A stretch of 64,000 nucleotides of DNA from Cupriavidus taiwanensis LMG 19424 (GTDB lineage Bacteria > Pseudomonadota > Gammaproteobacteria > Burkholderiales > Burkholderiaceae): contig NC_010528.1 of NCBI RefSeq assembly GCF_000069785.1, positions 2,927,501 to 2,991,500 of the forward strand, in the 5' to 3' direction. Position 1 is the first letter of the stretch; each line of letters opens with the position of its first letter. The notes under the pieces were generated by a model, which was given only the letters and a program-made list of their open reading frames with translations, was not told where the DNA came from and ran no database searches. The position numbers were made by a program, and so were the translations under genes. Shown piece by piece: positions 17,697 through 26,941 of this stretch.

Positions 17697-19028
17697 ATGG
17701 CAGAGAACATTGCAACCCCCACCGCCGCGGCGGTGATTGAACTGCGCGGCGTCGGCAAGGTCTTCCGCACCGCCAGCCAGAGCGACCGCGCCGTGCTCGA
17801 GGGCGTCGACCTGACCCTGCGCGAGGGCGAGATCGTCGCCATGCTGGGCAAGTCCGGCTCGGGCAAGTCCACGCTGCTGCGCATCATGGCTGGGCTGGTC
17901 GGTGCCGACCGCGGCGAGGTGCGTTTCCGCGGCCAGCGCCTGGCCGGCACCGCCGAGGGCATCGCCATGGTGTTCCAGTCTTTCGCGCTGTTTCCGTGGC
18001 TGACGGTGCAGCAGAACGTGGAACTGGGACTCGAGGCGCAGGGCGTGCCCCGGGCCGAGCGCGAGCGCCGCGCCGAGGCCGCGATCGACATGATCGGCCT
18101 GGCGGGCTTCAACAGCGCGCTGCCGCGCGAGCTGTCAGGCGGCATGCGGCAGCGCGTTGGCATCGCGCGCGCGCTGGTGACCGAGCCCGACCTGCTGCTG
18201 ATGGATGAAGCGTTCTCGGCGCTGGACGTCCTGACCGGCGAGACCTTGCGCGACGAGATGCTGGCGCTGTGGGAAAGCGGGCGCGCCAATATCAAGGGAA
18301 TCCTGATCGTTTCGCACAATATCGAAGAAGCGGTGATGATGGCCGACCGAATCGTGATCCTGTCGAGCGACCCGGGCCGCATCCGCGCCGAAGTGCCGGT
18401 GGCGCTGCCGCGCCCGCGCAACCGCGACAGCGCGCAGGTGCGCGCGCTGGTCGACCAGATCTACGCGCTGATGACGGCCCCGGCGGCCGAGGCGCGCGTG
18501 CCGGCGCACGCGCGCGAGATCGGCTACCGGCTGCCGGACGCCGACATCAGCCAGATGGAAGCCATCCTCGACCTGCTGTGCGAGGCGCCCTTCCACTGCC
18601 GCGCCGACCTGCCCCACCTGGCCGACGAAGCCGGCCTGACCGACGACGAGCTGCTGCCGGCCTGCGAAGCGCTGCAACTGGTGCAGCTGGTGTCGATCGA
18701 GGCCGGCGACATCGCCGCCACCGACGCGGGTCGCGCCTACTACGCCGCCGGGCCACAGCAGCGCAAGGCGATCTTCGGCCGGCAACTGCTCGCCAACGTC
18801 GCGCTGGCCGCGCATGTGCGCCGCGAGCTGGTGGCGAGCGAAGCGGGAGAGATCCGCGAGGAACAAGTGCTCGAAGAGCTGGAGCAGTTCCTCAAGCCGG
18901 CCGAGGCCGAACGCGTGCTGAGCGTGGCGATCGGATGGGGGCGGTATGGGGAGATCTTCGAGTACAGCTATCACAGCGGGATGCTGACGTTGCCGGAGGA
19001 CGAGGGGGCTGCCGGGCACGGCATTTAA
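17697..19028 (+). CDS. NitT/TauT-type ABC transporter ATPase with C-terminal AAA-associated domain
   Basis: This 443-residue protein begins with a normal ABC ATPase: Walker A GKSGSGKST, Q-loop VFQSFALFPWLTVQQN, signature LSGGMRQRVGIARAL, Walker B LLLMDEAFSALD. After about residue 270 comes a further 170-residue acidic domain. It contains a winged-helix-like stretch (YRLPDADISQMEAILDLLCE, then HLADEAGLTDDELLPACEAL) that resembles the AAA-associated C-terminal domain seen in this subfamily and may regulate the transporter. It is coupled to the double permease gene. Confidence 0.88.
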   Translation: MAENIATPTAAAVIELRGVGKVFRTASQSDRAVLEGVDLTLREGEIVAMLGKSGSGKSTLLRIMAGLVGADRGEVRFRGQRLAGTAEGIAMVFQSFALFPWLTVQQNVELGLEAQGVPRAERERRAEAAIDMIGLAGFNSALPRELSGGMRQRVGIARALVTEPDLLLMDEAFSALDVLTGETLRDEMLALWESGRANIKGILIVSHNIEEAVMMADRIVILSSDPGRIRAEVPVALPRPRNRDSAQVRALVDQIYALMTAPAAEARVPAHAREIGYRLPDADISQMEAILDLLCEAPFHCRADLPHLADEAGLTDDELLPACEALQLVQLVSIEAGDIAATDAGRAYYAAGPQQRKAIFGRQLLANVALAAHVRRELVASEAGEIREEQVLEELEQFLKPAEAERVLSVAIGWGRYGEIFEYSYHSGMLTLPEDEGAAGHGI

Positions 19029-19043
19029 CTTCGCGCTGGGCTG

Positions 19044-19075
19044 CTTCCCTCTCCCGCGCGCGCGGGAGAGGGGAG
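19044..19075. terminator. Hairpin between convergent ABC and FUSC genes
   Basis: CCCTCTCCCGCG and CGCGGGAGAGGG form a 12-bp perfect stem around a central CG, extendable by a few pairs. It occupies the 67-base gap between the convergent genes. The plus side is followed by an A-run rather than T, so intrinsic termination is not classic. It resembles the hairpin at 5783-5822. Confidence 0.45.
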
Positions 19076-19095
19076 AAAAAAATCGGTTTCGGATC

Positions 19096-21495
19096 CTACG
19101 ACCGCGCCCGCATCGCCCGCCCGATCGCGCCCGTGCGCAGCGCAATCTTGGCCGCGTCCTCGCGCAACGCGCGCAGCCGGCGCTCCAGCACCGCGTTGGC
19201 GGGGCGGCCGGTGGAGCTCGATGTCGCCCCGGCCTGTTCGCTCGACTCGCCCGCCGCGGCGGCCTGCACCAGGGTGTCGGTGCGGCGCTTGTCGGCGGAA
19301 TCCGCCAGGCGGGCGCGGCGTTCCGCGGCGGCGTCTTCCGCGGCTTCGGCCACTTCGGCCGCTTCGGGCGTGACGGTTTCGACGACTTGTTCAGGAGCCG
19401 CCTGAACCGCCGCCTGGGCCGCCGCTTCGGCACCAGCCGCAACCGGCTTGCCGGCATCCGCCGCCACGGTTTCCCGTCGTATGAAGCCGGCACCGCGGCC
19501 GCCGCCGCGCTCGTCGGCGTGCAGCCGCTCGCTGGCCACCTGCAGGCTGTGGCTGGCGGCCTCGGTGGCCTGTTCGATCGCGGCCTCGGCGGCCGGGATA
19601 TCGAGCTCATCGTAGTGCTGGCGCACCTGGATGCGCGCCGCGGCTACGTGCGCGGCGACCAGGTAGTTCTGCACGATGAAGCGGTTCAGGTTGTCCACCG
19701 CGCGGTGCCGGCTCTTGGGCTCGTCCAGCATGCGCTGGAACGACGAGATCAGCGCCGACAGGTTGTCCATGAACTGCTTGCGCTGCACGCGGTAGGCAAA
19801 GTCATCCTTGGCCCGGCGCAGCAGCAGGTCGCGCGTCGCGGCGATATAGCGGCGGTTGGCCTGCAGCACGGCCTCCACCAGCTTGGGGATGGCGCGGTAC
19901 TCCCAGCTCGGCAGCACAAAGCTGAACAGCGACGCGATGATGCCGCCGATCACCGTATCCACCAGCCGCTCGCCCGCCACGGTGGGGCTCCCCGGCATCA
20001 GCAGGTGGATCTGGATCAGCACCTGGATGCAGGCGGCGATGGCGGTGTAGCGGTACTTGATGGTGACGAAGGCGGCGCTGGCCACCAGCGACAGGAACAG
20101 CACGCCCAACAGGATCAGCGGCTGGTGCACCACCTTCAGGATCGCGACGGACACCACGCAGCCGATCAGCGTGCCGATCACGCGGTCGTTGTAGCGCTGC
20201 TTGGTCATGCTGAAGTTGGGCTTCAGGATGACGATGATGGTCAGCAGGATCCAGTAGCTGTGCGACACGTAAGGCAGGCGTTCGGCGATCCACAGTCCCA
20301 GCGCCACCGCCATCGACACCCGCAGCGCAAAGCGGAATGCCGGCGAGCTCCACTTCAGGTTGTCGCGCAGCACGCTCAGCTCGTACTTCTGGCGCGTCAG
20401 GAACGGTGTCATGTCCGAGCCGGGCAGCACCTTGGCCGGTTCCACCGGGGTGCGCGAGGCCTCGTGCAGCTGGCCGATCAGCGTGATCGCGCCGCGCATC
20501 ATGTCGAGCGTCTCGACCAGCGCCGTCATCGCCGCCGGGTTGATATGGTGGTGGCGCAACTGCGCGATCTCGGCCTCGACCGCGCGCAGTCCCGGGCGGT
20601 ATTCCACCGTGGCGTACGAGCCACGCCCGCGCGTGACTTCGTAGGCGATCTCTTCCACGTCCTTGCACATCTGCATCACCAGCCCGCGCAGGTGGTCCAG
20701 CACCGGCGTGCCGGCGAAGGTCTGGCGCAGCATCGGATAGTCGGTGTTGGTCGACAGGATGTACTCGTACAGGTCGAGCATGCGCAGGTGCACCTGCACC
20801 AGCAGCCCATCGTGCGGGGTGCGGTTGCCGCGCAGCACCAGGTCGCGCGCGGCCTGCTGGCGCTCGGCCACCACGATCTGCTGGCGCACCAGCTGGTTGA
20901 ACTGCGCCTCGAAGTCATTGCCGGCGTCGTAGAAGCCGGCCTTGATTTCGAGGTAGCCCGCCAGCTCGTACAGCGATTCGGCCAGCACCTGCTGCCGGGT
21001 GCGGCGCTCGGTGACCCAGCTCACCAGCATCGCGTAACCGAGATAGGCGACCGCGCCGATGCTGAACAGTGCCGCATGTTCCAGCGCACGCCGCACGAGG
21101 AAGTCTTCATTGATCGTGAGCGTCATCACGAACAGCGCGGCGAACTGCAGCGGCAGCGTCTTGTTGCCGTACACCGTCATCATGCCGGCCATGAACGTCA
21201 CCAGCACCAGCAGGAACGGCATCACGCGCGGAAACGGCGTGGCCAGCGCCACCACCAGCGTGACCACGCTGCACAGCAGCACGCTGGCCAGCATCTCGTT
21301 GAACTTGTGGTTCAGCGGGCTGGGCAGGTCCATCAGGCTGGTGCACAGCGCGCCCATCGACACCACCATCGCGGTGGGCAGGTCGCTGAAATGCAGCGCG
21401 ATCAGCGTCGCGCCGATCACGCCCGTGGCCGAGCGCAGCCCCCGGTACACATAGTGCGAATACAGGAAGGTGCGGGGGTCGTGCGCGTATTGCAT
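19096..21495 (-). CDS. FUSC-family inner-membrane protein
   Basis: The 799-residue product belongs to the fusaric-acid resistance/YccS-like family of putative aromatic-acid exporters. Two blocks of hydrophobic helices are visible, one near residues 25-160 and one near 360-510. They are separated and followed by soluble regions; the second block contains LLTIIVILKPNFSMTKQRYNDRVIGT, a typical FUSC segment. The last 130 or so residues are an Ala/Glu-rich, low-complexity tail ending Arg-rich. The ATG at 21495 starts MQYAHDPRTFLYSHYVYRG; an upstream ATG at 21591 overlaps the preceding gene and looks spurious. Confidence 0.82.
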   Translation of the reverse strand: MQYAHDPRTFLYSHYVYRGLRSATGVIGATLIALHFSDLPTAMVVSMGALCTSLMDLPSPLNHKFNEMLASVLLCSVVTLVVALATPFPRVMPFLLVLVTFMAGMMTVYGNKTLPLQFAALFVMTLTINEDFLVRRALEHAALFSIGAVAYLGYAMLVSWVTERRTRQQVLAESLYELAGYLEIKAGFYDAGNDFEAQFNQLVRQQIVVAERQQAARDLVLRGNRTPHDGLLVQVHLRMLDLYEYILSTNTDYPMLRQTFAGTPVLDHLRGLVMQMCKDVEEIAYEVTRGRGSYATVEYRPGLRAVEAEIAQLRHHHINPAAMTALVETLDMMRGAITLIGQLHEASRTPVEPAKVLPGSDMTPFLTRQKYELSVLRDNLKWSSPAFRFALRVSMAVALGLWIAERLPYVSHSYWILLTIIVILKPNFSMTKQRYNDRVIGTLIGCVVSVAILKVVHQPLILLGVLFLSLVASAAFVTIKYRYTAIAACIQVLIQIHLLMPGSPTVAGERLVDTVIGGIIASLFSFVLPSWEYRAIPKLVEAVLQANRRYIAATRDLLLRRAKDDFAYRVQRKQFMDNLSALISSFQRMLDEPKSRHRAVDNLNRFIVQNYLVAAHVAAARIQVRQHYDELDIPAAEAAIEQATEAASHSLQVASERLHADERGGGRGAGFIRRETVAADAGKPVAAGAEAAAQAAVQAAPEQVVETVTPEAAEVAEAAEDAAAERRARLADSADKRRTDTLVQAAAAGESSEQAGATSSSTGRPANAVLERRLRALREDAAKIALRTGAIGRAMRARS

Positions 21496-21559
21496 GCAGC
21501 GGGGGCGTTGGACTGCGGTGGCGGTGTCGGGTGTCGCGGCGAAAGAAGACCAGGCTAGC

Positions 21560-23374
21560 TCACTGGCCCAGCCAGCGCGAGCGCGCCGCATGCCGCCCGC
21601 CCTCCGCCTTGAGCTTGAACTGCGCCGCCGGCTCGCGCGCCAGCGTCACCGGCAGCGCCTGCAGCTCGTCGCGGCGGAACGCGTGCAGCTCGACGCGGTC
21701 GCCGGGGCGGTAGCGTGCCAGCAGCTTGTCGAGCTGGCCCGGCGCCATGCGCACGCCGTCGACGGCCACCAGCAGGTCGCCGGCGGACAGGCCCGCGGCC
21801 TGCGCGGCGCCGCCGTCGAGCACCTGGGTCACGCGCACCCAGCCGTCCTCGGTCTTGACCTTGATTCCCAGCGCGGCGGTGCGCGCCGGCTTCTGCGCCT
21901 CGGCCTTGATGCCGAACCGCTTGAACAGCGCCGGCAGCGGCAGCTCGCCGGTACCTTCGGTCAGCGCGCGCAGCAGTGGCCCCAGGCGCAGGCCCGTGAC
22001 TTCATCGAACAGCGCATAGACCTCGGCCTCGGTCACGCCGCGCTGCACCGCGTCCGGCGCATAGAAGCCGCGGCCGTAGCCGCGCCACAGCGCGCGCATG
22101 ACATCGTCGAGCGAGCGCCGCCCGCGGGTCTTGTCGCGGATGGTCAGGTCCAGCACCAGCGCCACCAGCGCGCCCTTGGTGTAATAGCTGACGATGGCGT
22201 TGGGCGCGTTCTCGTCCTGGCGGTAGTACTTGGTCCAGGCGTCGAAAGAGCTTTCGGACACGCTCTGCTTGGTGCGGCCGTTGCCGCGCAGCACGCCGTT
22301 CCAGGTCTTGGCCAGCATCTCGACATACTGCGCCTCGGTGACGCAGCCCGAGCGCACCAGCACCAGGTCGTCGTAGTAGCTGGTGAAGCCCTCGAACAGC
22401 CACAGCAGCGGCGTGTAGGTTTCCTGCGCCAGCCGGTACGGCACGAATGCGGCCGGCTTGATGCGCTTGACGTTCCAGGTGTGGAAATACTCGTGGCTGC
22501 ACAGCCCGAGGAAGGTGCGGTAGCCCTCGCTGGTTTCGCTGTCGCCGCGCACCGGCAGGTCATTGCGCGAGCAGATCAGCGCGGTGCTGGCGCGATGCTC
22601 CAGGCCGCCGTAGCCGTCGCTGGTGACCATGGTCATGAACACGTAGCGCCGGTTGCTGTCGAGGAACGGCGCCTGCGCGGTGCGGGGCTCGAACAGCCGG
22701 ATCTGGGTCTCGCAGATGCGCTTCAGGTCGCGGCACACGCGTTCCAGGTCCAGCTGCGGCACGCGGCCGGTGAAGACCACGTCGTGCTGCGCGCCGCAGG
22801 CGCGGAAGCTGGCCAGCTGGAAGGTGCCCATCTCGACCGGGTGGTCGACCAGTTCGTCGTAGTCGGCCACCTGGTAGCGGCCGAAGCCGTAGCGCTTCGC
22901 CCCGTCGCGGCCCGGCGCCTCGCGCATGGCGGTGGCCACGCGCCAGTCGCGGTAGGCCTCGCCCGCGGGCGCATGGATGTCGACGGTGCAGGGCCGCTCG
23001 GCCTGCCCCTCGACGCACAGGAACACCGAGCTGCCGTTGAAGAAGCCGTGCGTGGTGTCCAGGTGCGCGGCGCGCACCGACAGGTCCCAGGCGTAGACCT
23101 CGTAGCTGAGCGTCAGCGGGCCGTCGGCCAGGGTGACCGGCGCGGCCTGCCAGCGCTGCTTGTCGAGCTTGGCCAGCGCGATCTCGCGCCCGCCCGCATC
23201 GGCGCGGATGCGCACGATATTGCGCGCGAAGTCCCGGATCATGTAGCTGCCGGGAATCCACGCCGGCAGCGAGAAACACTGCCCGGCCGGATCGGGCTCG
23301 CTTACGGTGACGGTAACGGCAAACAGGTGCGCTTCAGGCTGAAGCGGGGCGATGGCGTAGCGGATCGGCGTCAT
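21560..23374 (-). CDS. M61-family glycyl aminopeptidase with PDZ domain
   Basis: The product has 604 residues. The N-terminal beta domain includes FSLPAWIPGSYMIRDFARNI. The catalytic zinc motif is HEYFHTWN (about residues 293-300), with the third ligand glutamate in WLFEGFTSYYDDL. A PDZ domain near the C-terminus includes QAAGLSAGDLLVAVDGVRM. No signal peptide is evident. The family cleaves N-terminal glycine or alanine. A perfect 26-bp palindrome lies upstream of the start. It is followed on the same strand by the FUSC gene, 64 bases away. Confidence 0.9.
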   Translation of the reverse strand: MTPIRYAIAPLQPEAHLFAVTVTVSEPDPAGQCFSLPAWIPGSYMIRDFARNIVRIRADAGGREIALAKLDKQRWQAAPVTLADGPLTLSYEVYAWDLSVRAAHLDTTHGFFNGSSVFLCVEGQAERPCTVDIHAPAGEAYRDWRVATAMREAPGRDGAKRYGFGRYQVADYDELVDHPVEMGTFQLASFRACGAQHDVVFTGRVPQLDLERVCRDLKRICETQIRLFEPRTAQAPFLDSNRRYVFMTMVTSDGYGGLEHRASTALICSRNDLPVRGDSETSEGYRTFLGLCSHEYFHTWNVKRIKPAAFVPYRLAQETYTPLLWLFEGFTSYYDDLVLVRSGCVTEAQYVEMLAKTWNGVLRGNGRTKQSVSESSFDAWTKYYRQDENAPNAIVSYYTKGALVALVLDLTIRDKTRGRRSLDDVMRALWRGYGRGFYAPDAVQRGVTEAEVYALFDEVTGLRLGPLLRALTEGTGELPLPALFKRFGIKAEAQKPARTAALGIKVKTEDGWVRVTQVLDGGAAQAAGLSAGDLLVAVDGVRMAPGQLDKLLARYRPGDRVELHAFRRDELQALPVTLAREPAAQFKLKAEGGRHAARSRWLGQ

Positions 23375-23388
23375 GGGCAGGATTGTAA

Positions 23389-23414
23389 CGTCGGCGCTGC
23401 ATGCAGCGCCGACG
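23389..23414. repeat. Perfect 26-bp palindrome between the acuI-like and M61 genes
   Basis: The half-site CGTCGGCGCTGCA is followed directly by its exact complement, with no spacer. It lies 15 bases upstream of the M61 start and 45 bases after the reductase stop, both on the minus strand. It could be an operator for a dimeric regulator or a transcript hairpin between the genes. Which of the two is not decidable from sequence. Confidence 0.55.
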
Positions 23415-23458
23415 CGGGGAACGCGCGAGGAAGGCGCGGCGAGACGGCCCGGTGCTGC

Positions 23459-24466
23459 TCAGCCGCGATTCACATCCACCACCACGCGCCCGCGCATGGC
23501 GCCTTCCATGATCTTGCGGCCGGCGTCGATGGCTTCGCCGAGGCCGATCTCGCGCGTCAGCGCGTTGAGCCGGTCCAGCTCAAGGTCGCTGGCCAGGCGC
23601 TGCCAGGCCTGTTCGCGCAGCGGCATTGCCGCCATCACGCTGTCGATGCCGTGCAGCGTGATGCCGCGCAGGATGAAGGGCGCGACCGAGCCGGGGAAAT
23701 CCAGCCCCTGCGCCAGCCCGCACGCCGTCACCACGCCGCCATAGCGCAGCTGCGCGCAAGCGTTGACCAGCGTGTGCGAGCCGACCGAATCGATGACCGC
23801 GGCCCAGCGTTCTTTTTGCAGCGGCTTGCCGGGCACGCCCAGCTCGGCGCGGTCGATCACGTCGTCGGCGCCGAGCGCCTTCAGGAAATCCGCCTCGCGC
23901 GTCTTGCCGGTCGAAGCCACCACCTTGTAGCCCAGCTTGCTCAGCAGCGCGATCGCCACCGAACCCACGCCGCCCGAGGCCCCGGTTACCAGCACCTCGC
24001 CGTCGCCGGGGCGCACCGGACCGTTGACGCCGCCGCGCTCCAGCGCCAGCACCGACAGCATCGCGGTATAACCCGCGGTGCCGATCGCCATGGCCTGGCG
24101 CGTGGTGAAGGCGGCTGGCAGCGGCACCAGCCAGTCGCCCTTCAGGCGCGCGCGCTGCGCCAGGCAGCCCCAGTGGGTCTCGCCCACGCCGTAGCCGTTC
24201 AGCACCACCTTGTCGCCGGCCTTCCAGCGCGGATGCGCGGACTCCAGCACCGTGCCGGCACCGTCGATGCCCGCCACCATCGGCCACTTGCGCACCACCG
24301 GCGAGCGCCCCGTGATGGCGAGGCCATCCTTGAAGTTGATGGTGGAGTAATCGACGGCAACCAGCACGTCGCCATCGGCGGGCAACTGCGCATCGTCGAG
24401 CGTGGCGAGATTGGCCTGGGTAGCCCCGTCGGGGGCCTGGGTCAACAGCACTGCCTGGAAAGTCAT
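23459..24466 (-). CDS. acuI: Acrylyl-CoA reductase-type MDR oxidoreductase (AcuI/YhdH family)
   Basis: The 335-residue product is a zinc-free medium-chain dehydrogenase/reductase using NADPH. It shows VDYSTINFKDGLAITG and the long WGCLAQRARLKGDWLVPLP segment typical of AcuI/YhdH. The nucleotide-binding VTGASGGVGSVAIALLSKLG follows. Family members reduce toxic acrylyl-CoA to propionyl-CoA. The ATG at 24466 follows AAGGAGACACC. The last residues PGRKIMEG... are consistent with the family. Substrate assignment is by family only. Confidence 0.85.
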   Translation of the reverse strand: MTFQAVLLTQAPDGATQANLATLDDAQLPADGDVLVAVDYSTINFKDGLAITGRSPVVRKWPMVAGIDGAGTVLESAHPRWKAGDKVVLNGYGVGETHWGCLAQRARLKGDWLVPLPAAFTTRQAMAIGTAGYTAMLSVLALERGGVNGPVRPGDGEVLVTGASGGVGSVAIALLSKLGYKVVASTGKTREADFLKALGADDVIDRAELGVPGKPLQKERWAAVIDSVGSHTLVNACAQLRYGGVVTACGLAQGLDFPGSVAPFILRGITLHGIDSVMAAMPLREQAWQRLASDLELDRLNALTREIGLGEAIDAGRKIMEGAMRGRVVVDVNRG

Positions 24467-24526
24467 GGTGTCTCCTTGGTCGCCTGGCGGCGATCGCATG
24501 CGATGATGGGAAAGCCAGAAAGCACA

Positions 24527-24548
24527 ACGGCCGGACAGGTCCGGCCGT
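24527..24548 (-). terminator. Hairpin in the acuI-dsbC gap
   Basis: ACGGCCGGAC and GTCCGGCCGT form a 10-bp stem with a 2-base loop in the gap before the acuI-like gene. On the minus strand it is followed by TGTGCTTTCTGG, a T-rich but interrupted tract. It probably ends the ubi-dsbC transcript. Confidence 0.5.
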
Positions 24549-24578
24549 CGCTCGAGCCGGGACAGGTCCGGCGCACGC

Positions 24579-25337
24579 TTATTTCTTGATGCTGGCGAGC
24601 TTGCGTTCCAGCGTGGCGACGTCCGCCGCGCCGGGGATGCGGGTGCCGTCGGTGAAGAACACCGCGGGGGTGCCGGTCACGTTCATGCTGTGGCCCAGCG
24701 CCAGGTTCTCTTCCAGCGGCGTCTTGCAGCTGCCGTTGCCGGTCAGCGCCACCTGCTTGAGCATCCAGTCGCGCCAGGCCTTGGTGCGGTCGGCCGCGCA
24801 CCAGACCTGTTTCGACTTGGTCTCCGAATCCGGCGACAGCACCGGGTACAGGAAGGTGTACACCGTGATGTTGTCCATCTGCTGGAAGGTTTGTTCGATG
24901 CGCTTACAGTAGCCGCAGTTGGGGTCGGAGAACACCGCGATCTGGCGGCTGCCATCGCCCTTGCTCCACTTGATCGCGCGCGCCAGCGGCAGGTCCGACC
25001 ACTTGATGCGGTTGATCTCGGCCAGCCGCTCCTCGGTCAGGTTGGTGCCGGTGCGGGTATCGATCATCTCGCCGTTCAGGATGTAGCGCCCGGTGGCATC
25101 GGTGTACACCACCTGGCCGCCGATATTGGCTTCGAACAGGCCCGGCACCGGAGTCTTGCCGACGCTCTTCACTTCGGCGCGGCCGCCCAGCATCTTCTGC
25201 AGGGATTCCTTGATGCGGTCGGTGCCGGGCTCGCCCGCCGCCATGGCGTGCAGCGCGAAGCCGGCCGCGGCCAGTCCGCCGGCGATGGCGGTGATGGTGG
25301 CGTAGACGGCGGGACGGCGGCGCAGGGATGGGAACAT
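24579..25337 (-). CDS. dsbC: Periplasmic disulfide isomerase, DsbC family
   Basis: The 252-residue product has a signal peptide ending near HAMAAGEP, a dimerisation domain (VKSVGKTPVPGLFEANIGGQ) and a thioredoxin-like catalytic domain with the active-site motif CGYC (141-144) in FSDPNCGYCKRIEQ. A structural cysteine pair is expected at VWCAAD and GSCKTP. The cis-proline is in GTPAVFF. It repairs wrongly paired disulfides and needs DsbD for reduction. It lies 54 bases downstream of the UbiH-type gene. Confidence 0.93.
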   Translation of the reverse strand: MFPSLRRRPAVYATITAIAGGLAAAGFALHAMAAGEPGTDRIKESLQKMLGGRAEVKSVGKTPVPGLFEANIGGQVVYTDATGRYILNGEMIDTRTGTNLTEERLAEINRIKWSDLPLARAIKWSKGDGSRQIAVFSDPNCGYCKRIEQTFQQMDNITVYTFLYPVLSPDSETKSKQVWCAADRTKAWRDWMLKQVALTGNGSCKTPLEENLALGHSMNVTGTPAVFFTDGTRIPGAADVATLERKLASIKK

Positions 25338-25391
25338 GTGGACTCCAGGAATTCGGTAAGGGGGCGTACGGGCCGGACAGTGCGTGCGGAC

Positions 25392-26681
25392 CTAGCCGAG
25401 CGCGCGCCCGATCAGCAAGCGCTTGAGCAGGGACTGTCCGCCGACCGCGCGCATGCCGGTATTGCGGACTACCCGCGCCACGCTGCCTGGCAGCGAGAAC
25501 AGCCGGTGCAGCCCGTCGGTGGCGGCGGTCAGCGACAACAGGTCGGTGGCGCGCGCGCGCTCATAGCGGCGCAGCAGGCGCAGGTCGCCCTCGCTGCGGA
25601 AAGGTTCTTTGTCGGCCATCACGCGGCCGAGTTCCGCGACGTCGCGCAGGCCCAGGTTCATGCCCTGGCCGGCCAGCGGATGCACCACGTGGGCGGCGTC
25701 GCCCACCAGCGCCACGTGCGGCTGCACGAACTGGTCGGCACGCTGCAGCACCAGCGGGAAGCCCTGCGCCGGGGTCACGCAGCGCAGCGCGCCGAAGCGG
25801 GCGCCGACCGCGCCGCTGGCGCCCTGCATCACGGTGGCGGCCAGCGCCTCGGGCGATAGTGCCAGCAGCTCGCGCGCGTGGGCCTCGTCGGCGGACCAGA
25901 CCATCGACACGTGGTTGTCCGGCAGCGGCAGCATGGCCAGCACTTCGCCGTTGGCGGGTTCCTCGTCGGCCATCAGCTTTTCCGGCGCGCCCAGGAACCA
26001 CTGCCATGCGGTTTCATGGTGCGGCCGCTCGCAGGCAAAGTTGGCCACCACGCCAAGCTGGCGGTACTTGCGCGTGCTGACGCCGATATGGCATTGCTGG
26101 CGCAGCCACGAGCGCGCGCCGTCGGCGCCGATCGCCAGCGCGGTGCGCACCTTGCTGCCGTTGTCCAGCGTCAGTGTGATGCCGTCGGGGTCGCGCTCGC
26201 ACACGCCGGCGGTGCCGTCGTGCCACGTCACCTGGTGCTGGAAGCCCAGCGCCTGGTCGAGCGCGCGCTCGACCAGGCGCGACTCGATGATCCACGCCAG
26301 CTGCGGCACCGCCGCGGCATACGCGGAAAAATGCAGGTCGCCATCGAAGCTGGGCGAGGTCTCGGCGGCGCTGACGTCGCCGAATACGCGCATGTCGCGC
26401 ACCGGCTGGATCCGCGCCGGGTCCAGCGCCTCCCACACGCGCATGCGCTCGAGCAGCGCCTGCGAGCTGGCGGAGAAAGCATAGATGCGGCTGTCCCAGT
26501 CGTCCGGCCCGGCGGCGGCCGCGGCGCGCGCCGGCCTGGGCGCGATCAGCGCGACGTCCATGCCCTGCTGGGCCAGCAGCAGCGCGCAGGACTTGCCGAC
26601 GATGCCGCCACCGACGACGGCAACCTGGAAAGCGGAGGATTTGCGCGCGGCGGGTCGCGCGGACGCGTGGGATCGGGTCAT
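25392..26681 (-). CDS. UbiH/UbiF/VisC/COQ6-family FAD hydroxylase
   Basis: This 429-residue flavoprotein monooxygenase has the N-terminal dinucleotide motif VAVVGGGIVGKSCALLLA, the internal DG-type motif IGADGARSWLRQ, and the GDAAHVVHPLAGQGMNLGLRD motif that closes the FAD site. The family hydroxylates the ring of ubiquinone precursors; which position this one acts on cannot be read here. The N-terminus has an extra basic stretch. It is upstream of dsbC on the same strand. ubiX lies 10 kb away and is not linked. Confidence 0.88.
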   Translation of the reverse strand: MTRSHASARPAARKSSAFQVAVVGGGIVGKSCALLLAQQGMDVALIAPRPARAAAAAGPDDWDSRIYAFSASSQALLERMRVWEALDPARIQPVRDMRVFGDVSAAETSPSFDGDLHFSAYAAAVPQLAWIIESRLVERALDQALGFQHQVTWHDGTAGVCERDPDGITLTLDNGSKVRTALAIGADGARSWLRQQCHIGVSTRKYRQLGVVANFACERPHHETAWQWFLGAPEKLMADEEPANGEVLAMLPLPDNHVSMVWSADEAHARELLALSPEALAATVMQGASGAVGARFGALRCVTPAQGFPLVLQRADQFVQPHVALVGDAAHVVHPLAGQGMNLGLRDVAELGRVMADKEPFRSEGDLRLLRRYERARATDLLSLTAATDGLHRLFSLPGSVARVVRNTGMRAVGGQSLLKRLLIGRALG

Positions 26682-26941
26682 GGCTGGATTATAGCCACGT
26701 CACTCCGGGGCTCCGTCCGAGCCGCCCCGTCGGTACGAAGGTGGCCCGCCCGGCGCATCCGGACACTTATGGACAAGCCTCCGAGGGTACCCATCTCGTT
26801 GGCCCGCTCCTTATATCCGCAGGTCATAAGCCTTAGAACAAAACAATAGGATGGGCATTGCCGCCCGCGCAGGGGCTCGGGCCTATATTGAAACGAAATG
26901 TTTCTGGCCGGGGAACTCACCACCTGAAGGGAGGTGGACCA

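Noticed and set aside
21470..24589. A 1039-codon open frame on the plus strand
   Set aside because: It is antisense to three recognisable minus-strand genes (M61 peptidase, acuI-like and part of dsbC flank). Long antisense frames arise from high GC at third codon positions, and the translation is His/Gln/Arg-rich without domain.
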